A DNA stretch of 64,000 nt, taken from NCBI GenBank assembly GCA_963921425.1, contig OY992833.1:26212698-26276697 (forward strand), read 5' to 3'. The position numbers and the translations under genes were made by a program. The DNA comes from Dryas octopetala. Its lineage: Eukaryota; Streptophyta; Magnoliopsida; Rosales; Rosaceae. Below the pieces are notes generated by a model. That model worked only from the letters and a program-made list of their open reading frames with translations. It did no database searches and had not been told where the DNA came from. This document shows positions 1 through 10,516 of the stretch, one piece after another; positions within the stretch are counted from its first letter, which is position 1, and every line of letters starts with the position of its first letter.

Positions 1-1179
1 GTGACAGTTGTCCTAGAAATGTAGAATTATTTATGCGCGCGTAGTGATGTTTAGCTGTAGATTCTAGGACGGAGTCCCATGACATCCCATAATCAATATA
101 TTAATATATATTATCTGCGCGGTCAACACGTTTGGCTCTTTAGTTTATGCACTTTTAATTCCCACTTGCACTTAAGCATTGACAAACTCTATTTGTTTTT
201 AAATTTGAGAAAAAATGATATAAAACAGAATTCCAATCATTTTCTAAAATTTCTCTAAATTTAAGATTTTCTTAAAAATTTTTCTAAATCAAGTTAAATG
301 GATGAGGCTCATCAAACTCTTCTTAAACCTGCAATAGTCAAATTTAACTAGAAACCCAAACAAAACAAAAAAATATAGAGAAACTTTCAATTTTAGCATT
401 GGAGAGCCTTTTCCCAAATCTAACTTTTTTCCATAAATTATCCTCAAATTGAAGAAAAATATAAGGAAATAACTGAAGATGTTCTTATATATAAAGCACA
501 TTAATTATAATGGCATTTTTGAATTTAATTTGTTATAATACACGACATGACAATTAATAAGTCAAACTAAAATTAAGATCAGCATTTATCATATGAGATA
601 CTATTATGAAGAGCGTTTTCTTTCTGAATTAATATGTATGAACTAAATATACTTTATAAAAAATATTAACAATACCCTTGAACCATAGGTCAATTTTTAC
701 TTTGCACCCTAAAAAAAAAGGTGCAGTTTTAGATTCTACCATGAACTCTGTAGAATATTATGCTAAGAAATTAAGTTTGATCCTTTCATAAGAATTAAAA
801 GTTTGTCCACTTGTTGCATTACAACATGTACTCTTCTAGCTAATGCAATTATGCAAGGTGAAACAAATCTTACCGGTGAATTAATACTATATATTTTCTT
901 CTAAAATAAAATTATGATGTTTACAAGTGCATTATAATTTCATACTTTTTTAAAAACAAAAAAAATTGATGTCATATAAATTGAGAAGTAAAGATTGAAA
1001 AAAATAGTTGAGGGACAGCAACATTTTCTTTTATTAATTAATTTATAAGATAAATTAGTCATATATTAAGAAGAAAATATAAAAATTGAATGCATATCAA
1101 ATTATAATTAGCTCATAAAGACTAAAAATGGGCTTTTTGCAGGTAATGCTAGCTGTATGGAAGTCAAACATTTTTTAGT
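1..1179. other. AT-rich spacer, no gene seen
   Basis: Very AT-rich sequence with only short accidental open frames. I see no homology to a known protein, no clear transposon ends and no RNA gene. Confidence 0.5.
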
Positions 1180-1255
1180 TGCATGTGATCAAATTTATAC
1201 ACACTAACACAGAGAGGACTAGTTGCATGTTTAGTTATCACGAAGAGGCAAACGA
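1180..1255 (-). pseudogene. remnant of a BAHD upstream region
   Basis: This stretch resembles the region just upstream of the BAHD gene at 6318-7811 (compare 7880-7945). It shares the run 'gatcaaatttatacaca', then 'agagga..tagttg' and 'tttagttatcacga'. No coding part follows. It looks like a further decayed copy of the BAHD promoter segment. Confidence 0.4.
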
Positions 1256-1466
1256 TTTAAAAAGTTTGATAATTTATAATTTGTCTACAAAGTCAAAGGA
1301 TTAAGAGAATTTGGGTAATAATTATGAACTAAATATATAACATGCACATGGCGTTGAGTACCAAGAAAATATAATTTTAGTGCCATAATTAACAAATAGC
1401 TAGTTGAAACTATTTGCATGTTCTATTTGTTTATGGAAATAATTAGATCTTGAAAGTTTGTACGCG

Positions 1467-1640
1467 TAATGGAGGGTTGTGTCTGGTCATTGAATTTATA
1501 GAAGAGGACCAAAGAGATATAGAATGGGGGAGATCGTTGATCAAGGAAGGAGATCGAATTGGTACTGGCGAAGATGGTCAGGGGTTGGAGAAGATGGTTT
1601 GATAATCTCTTTGTTGAGTGTCTCCACTTCAACCATCATT
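1467..1640 (-). pseudogene. 5' fragment of a BAHD acyltransferase
   Basis: Nearly identical to the first ~58 codons of the BAHD gene at 6318-7811 (compare 7634-7811). Similarity starts abruptly near 1467, and everything downstream in the gene sense is missing. Relative to the intact copy there is a 4-nt insertion near 1551-1556 (ggagatcgaatt against ggagaatt), which breaks the frame. Similarity continues through the start codon into the upstream region as far as about 1835. It is a dead relic marking a former gene next to the intact BAHD at 2779-4110. Confidence 0.8.
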
Positions 1641-1835
1641 CGATTCATTCTAATTTCAGATAGAGGTTGTATTTATCTGATTGTTGTTTGTGTGCTACTG
1701 TGGTGTTATTCTGGCCATGCATGATCAAATTTATACACATAGAGGAGTAGTTGTTTAGTTATCACGATCATTCACGAGGTCTAACACTCAAACCACTAAT
1801 TAAAAATTAAGTTCAATAATAATTTGCCCAATTGC

Positions 1836-2778
1836 GTAATAATTAAAAAGAATTAATTGTGCACAAGGGGTGGACTTACCTTAAACTTTGGAACTTGAAG
1901 ATTTAAATATTAGAGTTTGTAATCTGATAAAAAAGAATAAAGAGTTTTCAAATAGCAAATGTACGTGTTGCCTCCTTGGTTGCTTTCACAACTGCAACTT
2001 GATTGTAACTTCAATAAAGCTTTGCTTAGTCAAAAAACAAAGAAAGCAAATTTGTTGTGGAAAGTCAGTCCTTAGATTTTAAAGAGCTGGATCGGAGGTG
2101 AACCATAAAAGTGAGACATCAACCTTTCATAATACATTCACTTGATTTGGAATTACTATTGTAATATTACACTAATTAGAATTTACACCTAACACCAATA
2201 TATAAAGAATATTATAAAATTTGAGGACCCAAGACATTTGGGAGCCAACAAGCTAGATTGTCTCACTCGACTACCCTCACATCATCCGGCTGTAGGGAAT
2301 GTAAATATATTGACATGGGATGGGGAGCTGGTCGTGGCCAATGTGTTGCGTGGGCCGGCCGGGAATTTTAAAAATTCTATTTTCCAGCATAATTGACGAC
2401 AACGTATGCGGTATGCCAGCAATTTGAAAAATGTCTTAACTAAGTATAGTGATGGTGATCACGATCAAAATATTGTATTCTCTTTTTTAAATAAAAACAA
2501 TATATATAGTATTGTTAGAGTTGGATTTTCTATTGTGCTTATTTTCCACACACAAACAAAAAAGTCACGATTTCCGCACTAAGCAAGATTCAAATCCCAA
2601 ATTTTAATATTAATTTAGATACACGTACATTCAAGATGAAGATAAGAACAACAATTGCCAAACAATGGGACCTAGTATGGAATTCACAAATGTATACTAC
2701 TTTTTTTTATTCGTCAAACACAAATATATACTATACTAATTACTAATTAACGATACTTCTGATCGATAAATTAATTTT
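1836..2778. other. spacer downstream of first intact BAHD
   Basis: Presumed 3' flank of the BAHD gene at 2779-4110. No gene is seen. A short GC-richer patch near 2270-2390 is unexplained. The equivalent segment is absent from the second copy of this unit, where the upstream sequence of the 6318-7811 gene joins directly to a truncated BAHD at about 7980. Confidence 0.4.
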
Positions 2779-4110
2779 TCAGTTCAACCCATTTGGAGAC
2801 CCAAATGCAAGGAACTCCTGGTCACCTTCAAGTTTAGCCAAGTCTTGTTCCTTCATGTTAATATATGCCTCTATTCCACCACCGGACTTAGTGTCCATAA
2901 AAACAATCAAATTATTGAAAGTCAAGGCGGGCGACCCGACCCAAGTGGGCTTTCCCCACCCGAAATCAGCTTCATACAAAGAAAACCTGCACAAACTTGT
3001 GAAGCTGAGCGTAACCATCTCTCCCTTGTAGAAATTTCGAGACCGCTGTTTGATAAAATCCAAGTGCTCACTGCCCTCCTGCAATTTCTTCACGTAGTGT
3101 TTGTCTACGAGACTCACTTGGTCTCTCACCTGCTTTACAAGACCATAGCACTCCTCTCCCGTATCCAAACGTGGAATTGTCACTGCGATTCGGTAGAGAT
3201 TTCCGAATGAGTAATCGGGCAGTGGTGGGTCAATCCTTGTACGTAGGTTCACTGCATGAACAATGGCGTAGAGCCTCTGATCAGGTACTCCTGATGATGA
3301 CTCTATTTGATGAGTCGGACTGCTAGTGGCAGCAACATAGCGACTCCATATGAAAGCCGACAAAGCCTCCACACGAGATGGGGGTTTTTGGTTTTTTTCT
3401 AACCTTCGGCCATATTTTGCTTTAAGAGCATCTATCATGGAGGATTCGAACACGAACATTTTTGTTACGATATTTGCCTTTGTGATACCGACCCTGGGAT
3501 CGAACCCGGATATATTCCTCGGCGGGAAGAGTGTCGCCGATACAAATTGTGGGCCCACTGTAACTGTCGGATCGACATCTTCTCGAGCAGTGGCTGCCCA
3601 AGATTTGATGAAGGTGAAAAATGACAAAGCGTCTGCAATCTTGTGGGAAATGCACAGGCCAAGAGCAATCCCACCACAGTCAAAGACGTTGAGTTGGACA
3701 CCAAGTGCCAGGTCAGCAACTTGGTCTAGTTGAAATGGAATGAACTTGTTGAGGTCACTAGGGACCGGGTTTTGGATCACGTGGGAGAGTTGGCACTTGA
3801 CTCGAGTTTCCAAATAGGGTATGCCCTCGTCGTTGCAGTCTATGAAGAGATTGGCGTTGGCTCGTCCGGCTAGAGGGTAGAATTGGACTAAGACCTCAGA
3901 GAGAGATTTTTTAAGGTGGTTCGAGATGCTCTTAGTATTGAAATTAATTATATCATCGCGATCTTGCGAGGAATAGAATATCACCAAAGGACTAAAGACA
4001 GGGGGAGATATTTGGTCGAGAAAGGAGAGTTGGTATCTGCGAAGGTGGTCAGGGGTTGGAGAAGATGGTCTGATAATCTCTTTGGAGATTACTTCCACTT
4101 CAAACTTCAT
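2779..4110 (-). CDS. BAHD acyltransferase, clade III (vinorine synthase-like)
   Basis: Single-exon frame of 443 residues, normal length for the family. BAHD enzymes are soluble, normally cytosolic, and move an acyl group from acyl-CoA to a hydroxyl or amine of a plant metabolite. The catalytic HxxxD motif is present as HKIAD at about residues 156-160, and the structural DFGWG motif is intact at about 382-386. The N-terminus (MKFEVEVISKE...PSSPTPDHLRRYQLS) and the QFYPLAGR and DCNDEG stretches are typical of the clade holding vinorine synthase and stemmadenine O-acetyltransferase. The substrate cannot be read from sequence. The 5' half is nearly identical to the truncated copy at 7980-8592, and a TATA-like run lies about 70 bp upstream. 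It appears functional. Confidence 0.92.
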   Translation of the reverse strand: MKFEVEVISKEIIRPSSPTPDHLRRYQLSFLDQISPPVFSPLVIFYSSQDRDDIINFNTKSISNHLKKSLSEVLVQFYPLAGRANANLFIDCNDEGIPYLETRVKCQLSHVIQNPVPSDLNKFIPFQLDQVADLALGVQLNVFDCGGIALGLCISHKIADALSFFTFIKSWAATAREDVDPTVTVGPQFVSATLFPPRNISGFDPRVGITKANIVTKMFVFESSMIDALKAKYGRRLEKNQKPPSRVEALSAFIWSRYVAATSSPTHQIESSSGVPDQRLYAIVHAVNLRTRIDPPLPDYSFGNLYRIAVTIPRLDTGEECYGLVKQVRDQVSLVDKHYVKKLQEGSEHLDFIKQRSRNFYKGEMVTLSFTSLCRFSLYEADFGWGKPTWVGSPALTFNNLIVFMDTKSGGGIEAYINMKEQDLAKLEGDQEFLAFGSPNGLN

Positions 4111-4125
4111 GATCGATCTCCTCTT

Positions 4126-4883
4126 TGGAGATAGTACTTGTGATTGTCTGTGGGTTTTGTGTTTCTTTCCAATGAGACATATATATATAGAGCTTAATTA
4201 TTGCATGCATGGTTAAGAAGTTAACATATATATATATATAATATTATATATATTGGCTCATGGGTGGAGCAAAAACATATTTGGCCAATGGGATTGATAG
4301 ATTATATATCAGTATATATCCAATGGACGTTTTTTTTTACTTGTGGAACATAACATATGATCGACATGAGTGGCCCGTTTTTGTTCAATTTTTCTAAAGT
4401 ATATATCTTTAAAATCAATCTTTAGCTTTTTTTTCTTTTCTTGAATTACAAGGGAATATCAAGACTGGATCTGAGCAGTTAGGTTGCAAAACTTTTCCAG
4501 TGATCGATGATGCATGCTGATAGGGTTTTCGATATAAACTATAAATATTAAAACGTCTTAATTTAAGCAAAGCATAGAATATATGATTAGTCCAACATTA
4601 GTCCAACCTGTTTTAATTTTCTTGCAGAAGAGTACATATATGTGGCGTGTAACGTAATAGTGAAGGCTAGGTAAGAGTTCCATGCTAACAAGATAAGCCA
4701 AAAGATTCTCATAAAATAAAAAACACTCAATATATGATTAAGACCATCTGAACTAACAACAATATTTGTAATCAAATCTCTTATCTATAGAGATGAAAAG
4801 AGAGATATGGTGGTCCAATTAATGTTCTCTATGTAACATAACATTACTGAAAATAAAAAGAGTGATTTTACTTTCTTTTATCT
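4126..4883. repeat. duplicated BAHD upstream region, copy 1
   Basis: About 755 bp upstream of the intact BAHD are almost identical to 8850-9607 upstream of the truncated BAHD. Similarity ends at about 4883, where the common run 'cttttat' is followed by unrelated sequence. It marks one edge of a segmental duplication. Confidence 0.85.
4178..4190 (-). promoter_or_regulatory. TATA-like element upstream of BAHD 2779-4110
   Basis: A run of alternating TA lies about 70-80 bp before the start codon on the minus strand, followed by ag. The same element is kept at 8898-8908 upstream of the truncated copy. It is a candidate core promoter only, because TA microsatellites are common in this window. Confidence 0.35.
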
Positions 4884-5213
4884 GGAGAGTTGAACTTGAA
4901 ACCTCTCCAGTCTCCATATTATGAAGAGAAATACGTACAATTAATTAAACTAATAATTAGTTTTTAGTAATTTTACTCGTGAAACTCTTAGATCTTCTTT
5001 CATCATAAATTTATTACAATTTTACCGTGACCAATTTCTTCTTCTAAATATTTATTAATTTTTTTTCAAACTTGACAAGAAGAAAATTTCACCAGTACCA
5101 TAGCTCATCTATTCAGTGGGCTGTAGGGGTTATAGTGCTCCCCACCTTTCTTATTTTTTTAAGTTTTTCCTATGTACTTTTAGCCCATATAGCCCAGCAC
5201 ACTTGGTTGGGTT

Positions 5214-5407
5214 CACTACAAAAAATATGACCAAAGCCCACTAATGATTGGCGGCTATAAAAGGGGTGGCAATTAGCAATAGGGACTAAAGTGCCTCTAT
5301 TTTAACAAAAATTGGTGGCAATTGAGCAATATGCACTCAAGTTTCAAATTGCCACCCCTTTTGTAGCCGCCAATCATTAGTGGGCTTTGCTCATATTTTT
5401 TGTAGTG
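5214..5407. mobile_element. CACTA-type MITE with 3-bp target duplication
   Basis: A 194-bp element begins CACTACAAAAAATATGA and ends with the inverted sequence ..TTTTTTGTAGTG. The inverted ends pair over about 60 bp with only a few mismatches and include GCCCACTAATGATTGGCGGC. The element is flanked by GTT on both sides (5211-5213 and 5408-5410), the 3-bp duplication expected for CACTA (En/Spm) transposons. It has no coding capacity. RNA from it would fold into a long hairpin. Confidence 0.92.
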
Positions 5408-5589
5408 GTTTTGGTGTTGTTTAGCATCGTGATTTATTGTATACAAAGGAAACATGATCAAGCTAAATGAAACAACAAGTCCTTTTATTTTCAAGAACTG
5501 CAAACTTGGATTAAAACTTGAAAGAGTAACATTATTTTGATGCACATAATGAAGAGAAAAAAAATATAGACGCACACAATTCCTTCCTT

Positions 5590-5665
5590 AATTCAGCACC
5601 CGGGCAGTTGGAGAAACATAGGAAACGAACTCCTCATCACTTTGAAATTTAGCCATTCTTATAAT
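5590..5665 (-). pseudogene. BAHD 3'-end remnant
   Basis: The minus strand reads MAKFQSDEEFVSYVSP then TARVLN and a stop. This matches the usual BAHD C-terminal stretch (compare DMAKFEDDEQLRAF at 10517-11803 and MAKLQSDTQF at 6318-7811). Nothing else of that gene is recognisable. It implies that another BAHD gene once stood between 2779-4110 and 6318-7811. Confidence 0.75.
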
Positions 5666-5699
5666 GAACCTACAAACAATTCTCACTTGTAGGTTCCTT

Positions 5700-6317
5700 A
5701 TTTGACTCAATTATATATATCACACGCCTTAAATTAAGTGTTTTAATGAATTTTAGGGGATTCATTTTTTAGGAAAATTGGATAATTAATGGCAATTAAA
5801 GAGTGACATAATTTGAAAATAAATATTAATTACATAATGGCATAATTTGTAAATAATATAAATCTAATGGAATATTGTTATCCTACGTGGAGCAAGATTT
5901 TAAATATGGGCTTTAACTATTAAAAGAAAAGTAATAACGTTACACTCTAAAAAAATGTAATTTAATGGACTAATATCGAAATCACCCTAAAAATGATATT
6001 CGTACAAATATTTTAAATTCTTTTGTTACATATATATATACAAAATGAATAACACAACACATAATTTATATTTATTCATAAGAGATCATTTCCTTACACC
6101 AACACTTGGAGAGTAGTACTAGAAGCAACAACTACTATTCTAACTTTATGGATCCCAATATCACATTTTATTGTTCAACAATTGGGCTCACTTTAAACTT
6201 CATTTATTCATAACAAATACGAAACTGTACGTGATGTCATCTTGATAAATAAAAATTGAGGTAATACTATTCATTTATTTTTCAGGTTCAAACTTTGTTT
6301 CAAGACTTTCTGCATGT
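5700..6317. other. spacer between BAHD remnant and BAHD gene
   Basis: AT-rich, with no gene seen. The stretch 5770-5880 (repeated 'ataatttg' and 'attaatgg' type runs) loosely resembles the degenerate repeats at 14860-15240 and may be an old transposon fragment. Confidence 0.35.
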
Positions 6318-7811
6318 CTATCTCCTTCTCGAAAGCTTAAGAAGTGAACGGAATAAAATCGGACCCAAACCTGGACCCGAGCCAAGTTTCACTGGTTTGG
6401 TATGAATTTGCTTCTTAATAATATTTGGTCGGTTTTGGGCATAAGAATTTGCAACCCAATTAAACCGGATCGGTTGATGGGTTAACCTAGAACTAGAACC
6501 AGTCCAACCCAGACGCACTCGGTGGAGAAACTGAGTGTCACTTTGAAGTTTAGCCATGCTTTCCTCAGCCAAGCTAACGTATGCCTCTATTCCACCACCC
6601 TCTTTGGCATCGACGAAAGTGACCAAGTTGTTGAAGGGGAGTAGGGGCAAGCCCACCCATGCAGGTCTCCCCCAACCAAAATCATTATCTTCATACAGAG
6701 GAAATTTGCACAAACTAGTGTAACCTAGAGACGTAACAATCTCTCCTCGGTTAAAACTATTAGAATTTTTCTTATTGAAACTCAAGTGCTCATTCCCCTG
6801 TTGTAGTGCCTTGATGTAGTCCTTGTCAATCTTCTTTATCGCTTCTCGAACTTGCCAGGTCAGGCCATAACATTGATCTTCCCCAGTATTCGAAGACCGC
6901 GTTGTTATCGCAACGTGATGAAGATTTCCAAAAGAACGTTGCGGCAGTGGTGGATCAAACCTCGGACGCAGGTTCACAACATGGACCAGCATGTACAACT
7001 TCTCCTGATGATGATTGTTGGAGGCCACAAATCGGGAGAATAAGAAAGCTGATAAGGTCTCGACACGCGAGGGGCGTTTCATCGCCATCAGACCATATTG
7101 TGCTCTAAGATCCTCTATCATACAGGCATCGAACACGAACCTCTTTGTTACTTTATTTTGTGTGATTCTGCGTGCATCAAATCCAGTGTGGTCCTTGGGT
7201 GGGAAGAGCGTGGCCGAAACAAATTGGGGACGCTCTATTTTGGCTTCATCATCATCAATATCTTCGCCGCGGGCAAAGGCAGCCCATGTTTTGGTAAACA
7301 TGAGCATAGATAACGCATCTGCAATCTTGTGAGAAAGGCAGAGACTGATGGCAAATCCTCCACATTCAAACACATTCAGCTGAGCACCAAACACAAAGTT
7401 ATTGTCAGTATCATAAAGTTCAAATGGGACCAATTTATTGAGTTCCGAAGGGTTGGGATTGTTGAGAACATCAGAAAGTTGGCACTTGACTTGAGCTTCG
7501 ACAAAGGGAACGCCCTCGTCGTTGCAGTCTATGAAATTGTTGTCTTTGTCGTTGAGTGCTTGTCGTCCGGCTAGTGGGTAGTAAAGGGTTAAGGCTTGGG
7601 CTAAGGACTTCTTAAGGTGTTTGGATATTTCAGTAATGCAGGGTTGTGTCTGGTCATTGAATTTATAGAAGAGGACCAAAGAGGTATAGACTGGGGGAGA
7701 TTGTTGATCAAGGAAGGAGAATTGGTACTGGCGAAGATGGTCAGGGGTTGGAGAAGATGGTTTGATAATCTCCTTGTTGAGTGTTTCCACTTCAACCATC
7801 ATTCGATTCAT
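6318..7811 (-). CDS. BAHD acyltransferase with an atypical C-terminus
   Basis: Single-exon frame of 497 residues; relatives in this window have 428-452. HKIAD lies at about 161-165 and DFGWG at about 377-381, so the catalytic core is intact. The protein starts MNRMMVEVETLNKE; Met5 aligns with the start of the other copies and could be the true start. After ..MAKLQSDTQFL (about residue 429) similarity to the family stops. The last ~68 residues are encoded by proline/glycine-type low-complexity DNA (6318-6522) unlike any BAHD C-terminus. Either inserted repeat DNA or a local rearrangement removed the native end. The frame is still open, so activity is possible but uncertain. Upstream sequence to about 7980 is shared with 1640-1835. 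Confidence 0.8.
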   Translation of the reverse strand: MNRMMVEVETLNKEIIKPSSPTPDHLRQYQFSFLDQQSPPVYTSLVLFYKFNDQTQPCITEISKHLKKSLAQALTLYYPLAGRQALNDKDNNFIDCNDEGVPFVEAQVKCQLSDVLNNPNPSELNKLVPFELYDTDNNFVFGAQLNVFECGGFAISLCLSHKIADALSMLMFTKTWAAFARGEDIDDDEAKIERPQFVSATLFPPKDHTGFDARRITQNKVTKRFVFDACMIEDLRAQYGLMAMKRPSRVETLSAFLFSRFVASNNHHQEKLYMLVHVVNLRPRFDPPLPQRSFGNLHHVAITTRSSNTGEDQCYGLTWQVREAIKKIDKDYIKALQQGNEHLSFNKKNSNSFNRGEIVTSLGYTSLCKFPLYEDNDFGWGRPAWVGLPLLPFNNLVTFVDAKEGGGIEAYVSLAEESMAKLQSDTQFLHRVRLGWTGSSSRLTHQPIRFNWVANSYAQNRPNIIKKQIHTKPVKLGSGPGLGPILFRSLLKLSRRR

Positions 7812-7979
7812 TCTAATTTCAGATCGAGGTTGTATTTATCTGATTGTTGTTTGTGTGCTTCTGTGGTGTTATTCTGGCCATGCATGATCAAATTTATACA
7901 CATAGAGGAGTAGTTGTTTAGTTATCACGATCATTCACGAAGAGGTCTAACACTCAAACCACTAATTAAAAATTAAGTT
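7812..7979. repeat. duplicated BAHD upstream region (B-type), copy 2
   Basis: Upstream of the 6318-7811 gene and nearly identical to 1641-1835. Similarity stops at 'aaaaattaagttca', where this copy runs straight into the interior of a second BAHD. That point is the junction of a large deletion. Confidence 0.8.
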
Positions 7980-8592
7980 CAAATTGTGGGCCCACTGTAA
8001 CTGTCGGGAAGAGTGTCGCCAATACAAATTGTGGGCCCACTGTAACTGTCGGATCGACATCTTCTCGAGCAGTGGCTGCCCAAGATTTGATGAAGGTGAA
8101 AAATGACAAAGCGTCTGCAATCTTGTGGGAAATGCACAGGCCAAGAGCAATCCCACCACAGTCAAAGACGTTGAGTTGGACACCAAGTGCCAGGTCAGCA
8201 ACTTGGTCTAGTTGAAATGGAATGAACTTGTTGAGGTCACTAGGGACCGGGTTTTGGATCACGTGGGAGAGTTGGCACTTGACTCGAGTTTCCAAATAGG
8301 GTATGCCCTCGTCGTTGCAGTCTATGAAGAGATTGGCGTTGGCTCGTCCGGCTAGAGGGTAGAATTGGACTAAGACCTCAGAGAGAGATTTTTTAAGGTG
8401 GTTCGAGATGCTCTTAGTATTGAAATTAATTATATCATCGCGATCTTGCGAGGAATAGAATATCACCAAAGGACTAAAGACAGGGGGAGATATTTGGTCG
8501 AGAAAGGAGAGTTGGTATCTGCGAAGGTGGTCAGGGGTTGGAGAAGATGGTCTGATAATCTCTTTGGAGATTACTTCCACTTCAAACTTCAT
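7980..8592 (-). pseudogene. truncated BAHD acyltransferase (5' half only)
   Basis: About 208 codons from the native start (MKFEVEVISKE at 8592) are nearly identical to the intact gene at 2779-4110, through the HKIAD motif and ..VGPQFV. The frame then ends in a junction with foreign sequence. At the break a 27-bp piece (aaattgtgggcccactgtaa..) occurs twice, once in place and once as filler at 7980-8006. The DFGWG half is absent, so no active BAHD can be made. An open frame continues upstream of the native start to 8661, but that part comes from an inserted LTR. Confidence 0.92.
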
Positions 8593-8612
8593 GATCTCCT
8601 CTTTGGAGAGAG

Positions 8613-8849
8613 TGTTGAAATGAGTGTCTGCCATTAATGGCGTAGAGTCAACGTTTGTCATTAATTGAGGTTAATTGCCTAATATGCTGCAAAATTGGAT
8701 ACTTAAAATCATGCATTTTCAATTAAGTTAGATTTGTAATTAAGACAGATTAGTTGACTTTGTGTAAGAGGTTTAAGTTTCTCCTATATAAACCTCCCAT
8801 GAGGAGAAGAATAATAACAAGAAATTACCCCAAAACATTAGTTTTGACA
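8613..8849. mobile_element. solo LTR (237 bp) with 5-bp target duplication
   Basis: The element starts TGTTGAAATGAG and ends AGTTTTGACA (TG..CA ends, imperfect terminal inverted repeat TGTTGAAA/TGTCAAAA). It is flanked by GAGAG at 8608-8612 and 8850-8854. Inside, ctcctatataaacctccc gives a TATA-like box on the plus strand near 8782-8799, as in Copia-type LTRs. The orthologous position upstream of the intact BAHD (about 4121-4133) reads ttggagatagtacttg and lacks the element, so it is an unoccupied site. No internal retrotransposon sequence remains. A TRIM-type short element is an alternative reading. Confidence 0.88.
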
Positions 8850-9607
8850 GAGAGTACTTGTGATTGTCTGTGGTTTTGTGTGTTTTTCCAATGAGACATA
8901 TATATAGAGCTTAATTATTGCATGCATGGTTAAGAAGTTAACATATATATATATATAATATTATATATATTGGCTCATGGGTGGAGCAAAAACATATTTG
9001 GCCAATGGGATTGATAGATTATATATCAGTATATATCCAATGTACGTTTTGTTTTACTTGTGAAACATAACACATGATCGACATGAGTGGCCCGTTTTTG
9101 TTCAATTTTTCTAAAGTATATATCTTTAAAATCAATCTTTAGCTTTTTTTTCTTTTCTTGAATATATTACAAGGGAATATCACGACTGGATCTGAGGAGT
9201 TAGGTTGCAAAACTTTTCCAGTGATCGATGATGCATGCTGATAGGGTTTTCGATATAAACTATAAATGTTAAAACGTCTTAATTAATTTCAGCAAAGCAT
9301 AGAATATATGATTAGTCCAACATTAGTCCAACCTGTTTTAATTTTCTTGCAGAAGAGTACATATATGTGGCGTGTAAAGTAACAGTGAAGGCTAGGTAAG
9401 AGTTCCATGCTAACAAGATAAGCCAAAAGATTCTCATAAAATAAAAAACACTCAATATATGATTAAGACCATCTGAACTAACAACAATATTTGTAATCAA
9501 ATCTCTTATCTATAGAGATGAAATGAGAGATATGGTGGTTCAATTAATGTTATCTATGTAACATAACATTACTGAAAATAAAAAGAGTGATTTTACTTTC
9601 TTTTATT
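8850..9607. repeat. duplicated BAHD upstream region, copy 2
   Basis: Counterpart of 4126-4883. It carries the same TA-rich core, the gcatgcatggttaagaag stretch and the same downstream runs. It ends at the same position relative to its gene. Confidence 0.85.
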
Positions 9608-10516
9608 TAGAATATTTATGTGACCCTCACGTGATCAATTTTAACGGAAGTTTTGACAGAACTGACGGAATATCCTTAATTGAAACACTTGAAAATAATA
9701 GTTATTAATTGAAGCAAAATGAAAACGGGATCTTCACCTGAAAATATGAGTATAGTTATACTCCTTTTGCTAACATTTTCCCAAGAAAGTAAACTAGAAT
9801 CTGCATAAATTAGAAATGAAAAGTGTCAGTTTTTTAATTATATTCTCATGTATTATTTATTTAATGAATGACAATAGAGATGACATTTTAAAATAATAAT
9901 AGGGTTAGTTTTGTCAAAAAAATAAACAATAAATGAGTTTCATTTTCCTTCAAATAAGGGTATCAGATTCCACTTCCATGTACTTATTTTTTATTTTAAG
10001 GTCTCCAAAATTTGAACTAAACAAGTTCTCTCAGTTTTCAAACTCGTAAAACAAGAAAAAAATTAATAGAAAAACTTAATAAAACTTTTTTTCTTTTATT
10101 GTGTATCAATAGGATTGGACCTATGTTAATTCCATGGTGTTTATGTATTGAATTGAGAATACTAGGTATGATGGAGGGATGGGATGGAGTCCAAAAATGA
10201 GAAAAGTTATGGGCTAAACTTACCTAGAAGAACTTAATAAATAAAAAAATTGCATGGATAGCCCATGTGCCCCCAATGTTGAATCGTCCCTGTGTATGTT
10301 ATTTACTTATGTATTGCAAAGTGATTAAAAAGCAAATAATTAATTTAATCCTTTCTATATAAATTTCTTGAGTTACATACTTACATCAGAATTTTTCGTG
10401 ATGAACAAATTTATTCATTCCAAACATCATAGTATTATACAAATAAAATAAACTTCAATAAAAAGAAAAATCCAAGCACATAAACCAATGGGGTCGACAG
10501 GCCAGAAATTGAGGGA
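9608..10516. other. spacer, no gene seen
   Basis: AT-rich sequence between the duplicated unit and the BAHD gene at 10517-11803. No protein similarity or defined repeat is evident. Confidence 0.4.

Noticed and set aside
8593..8661. N-terminal extension of the truncated BAHD
   Set aside because: These 23 codons lie in or beside the inserted LTR and are absent from the paralogue; the native start is at 8592.
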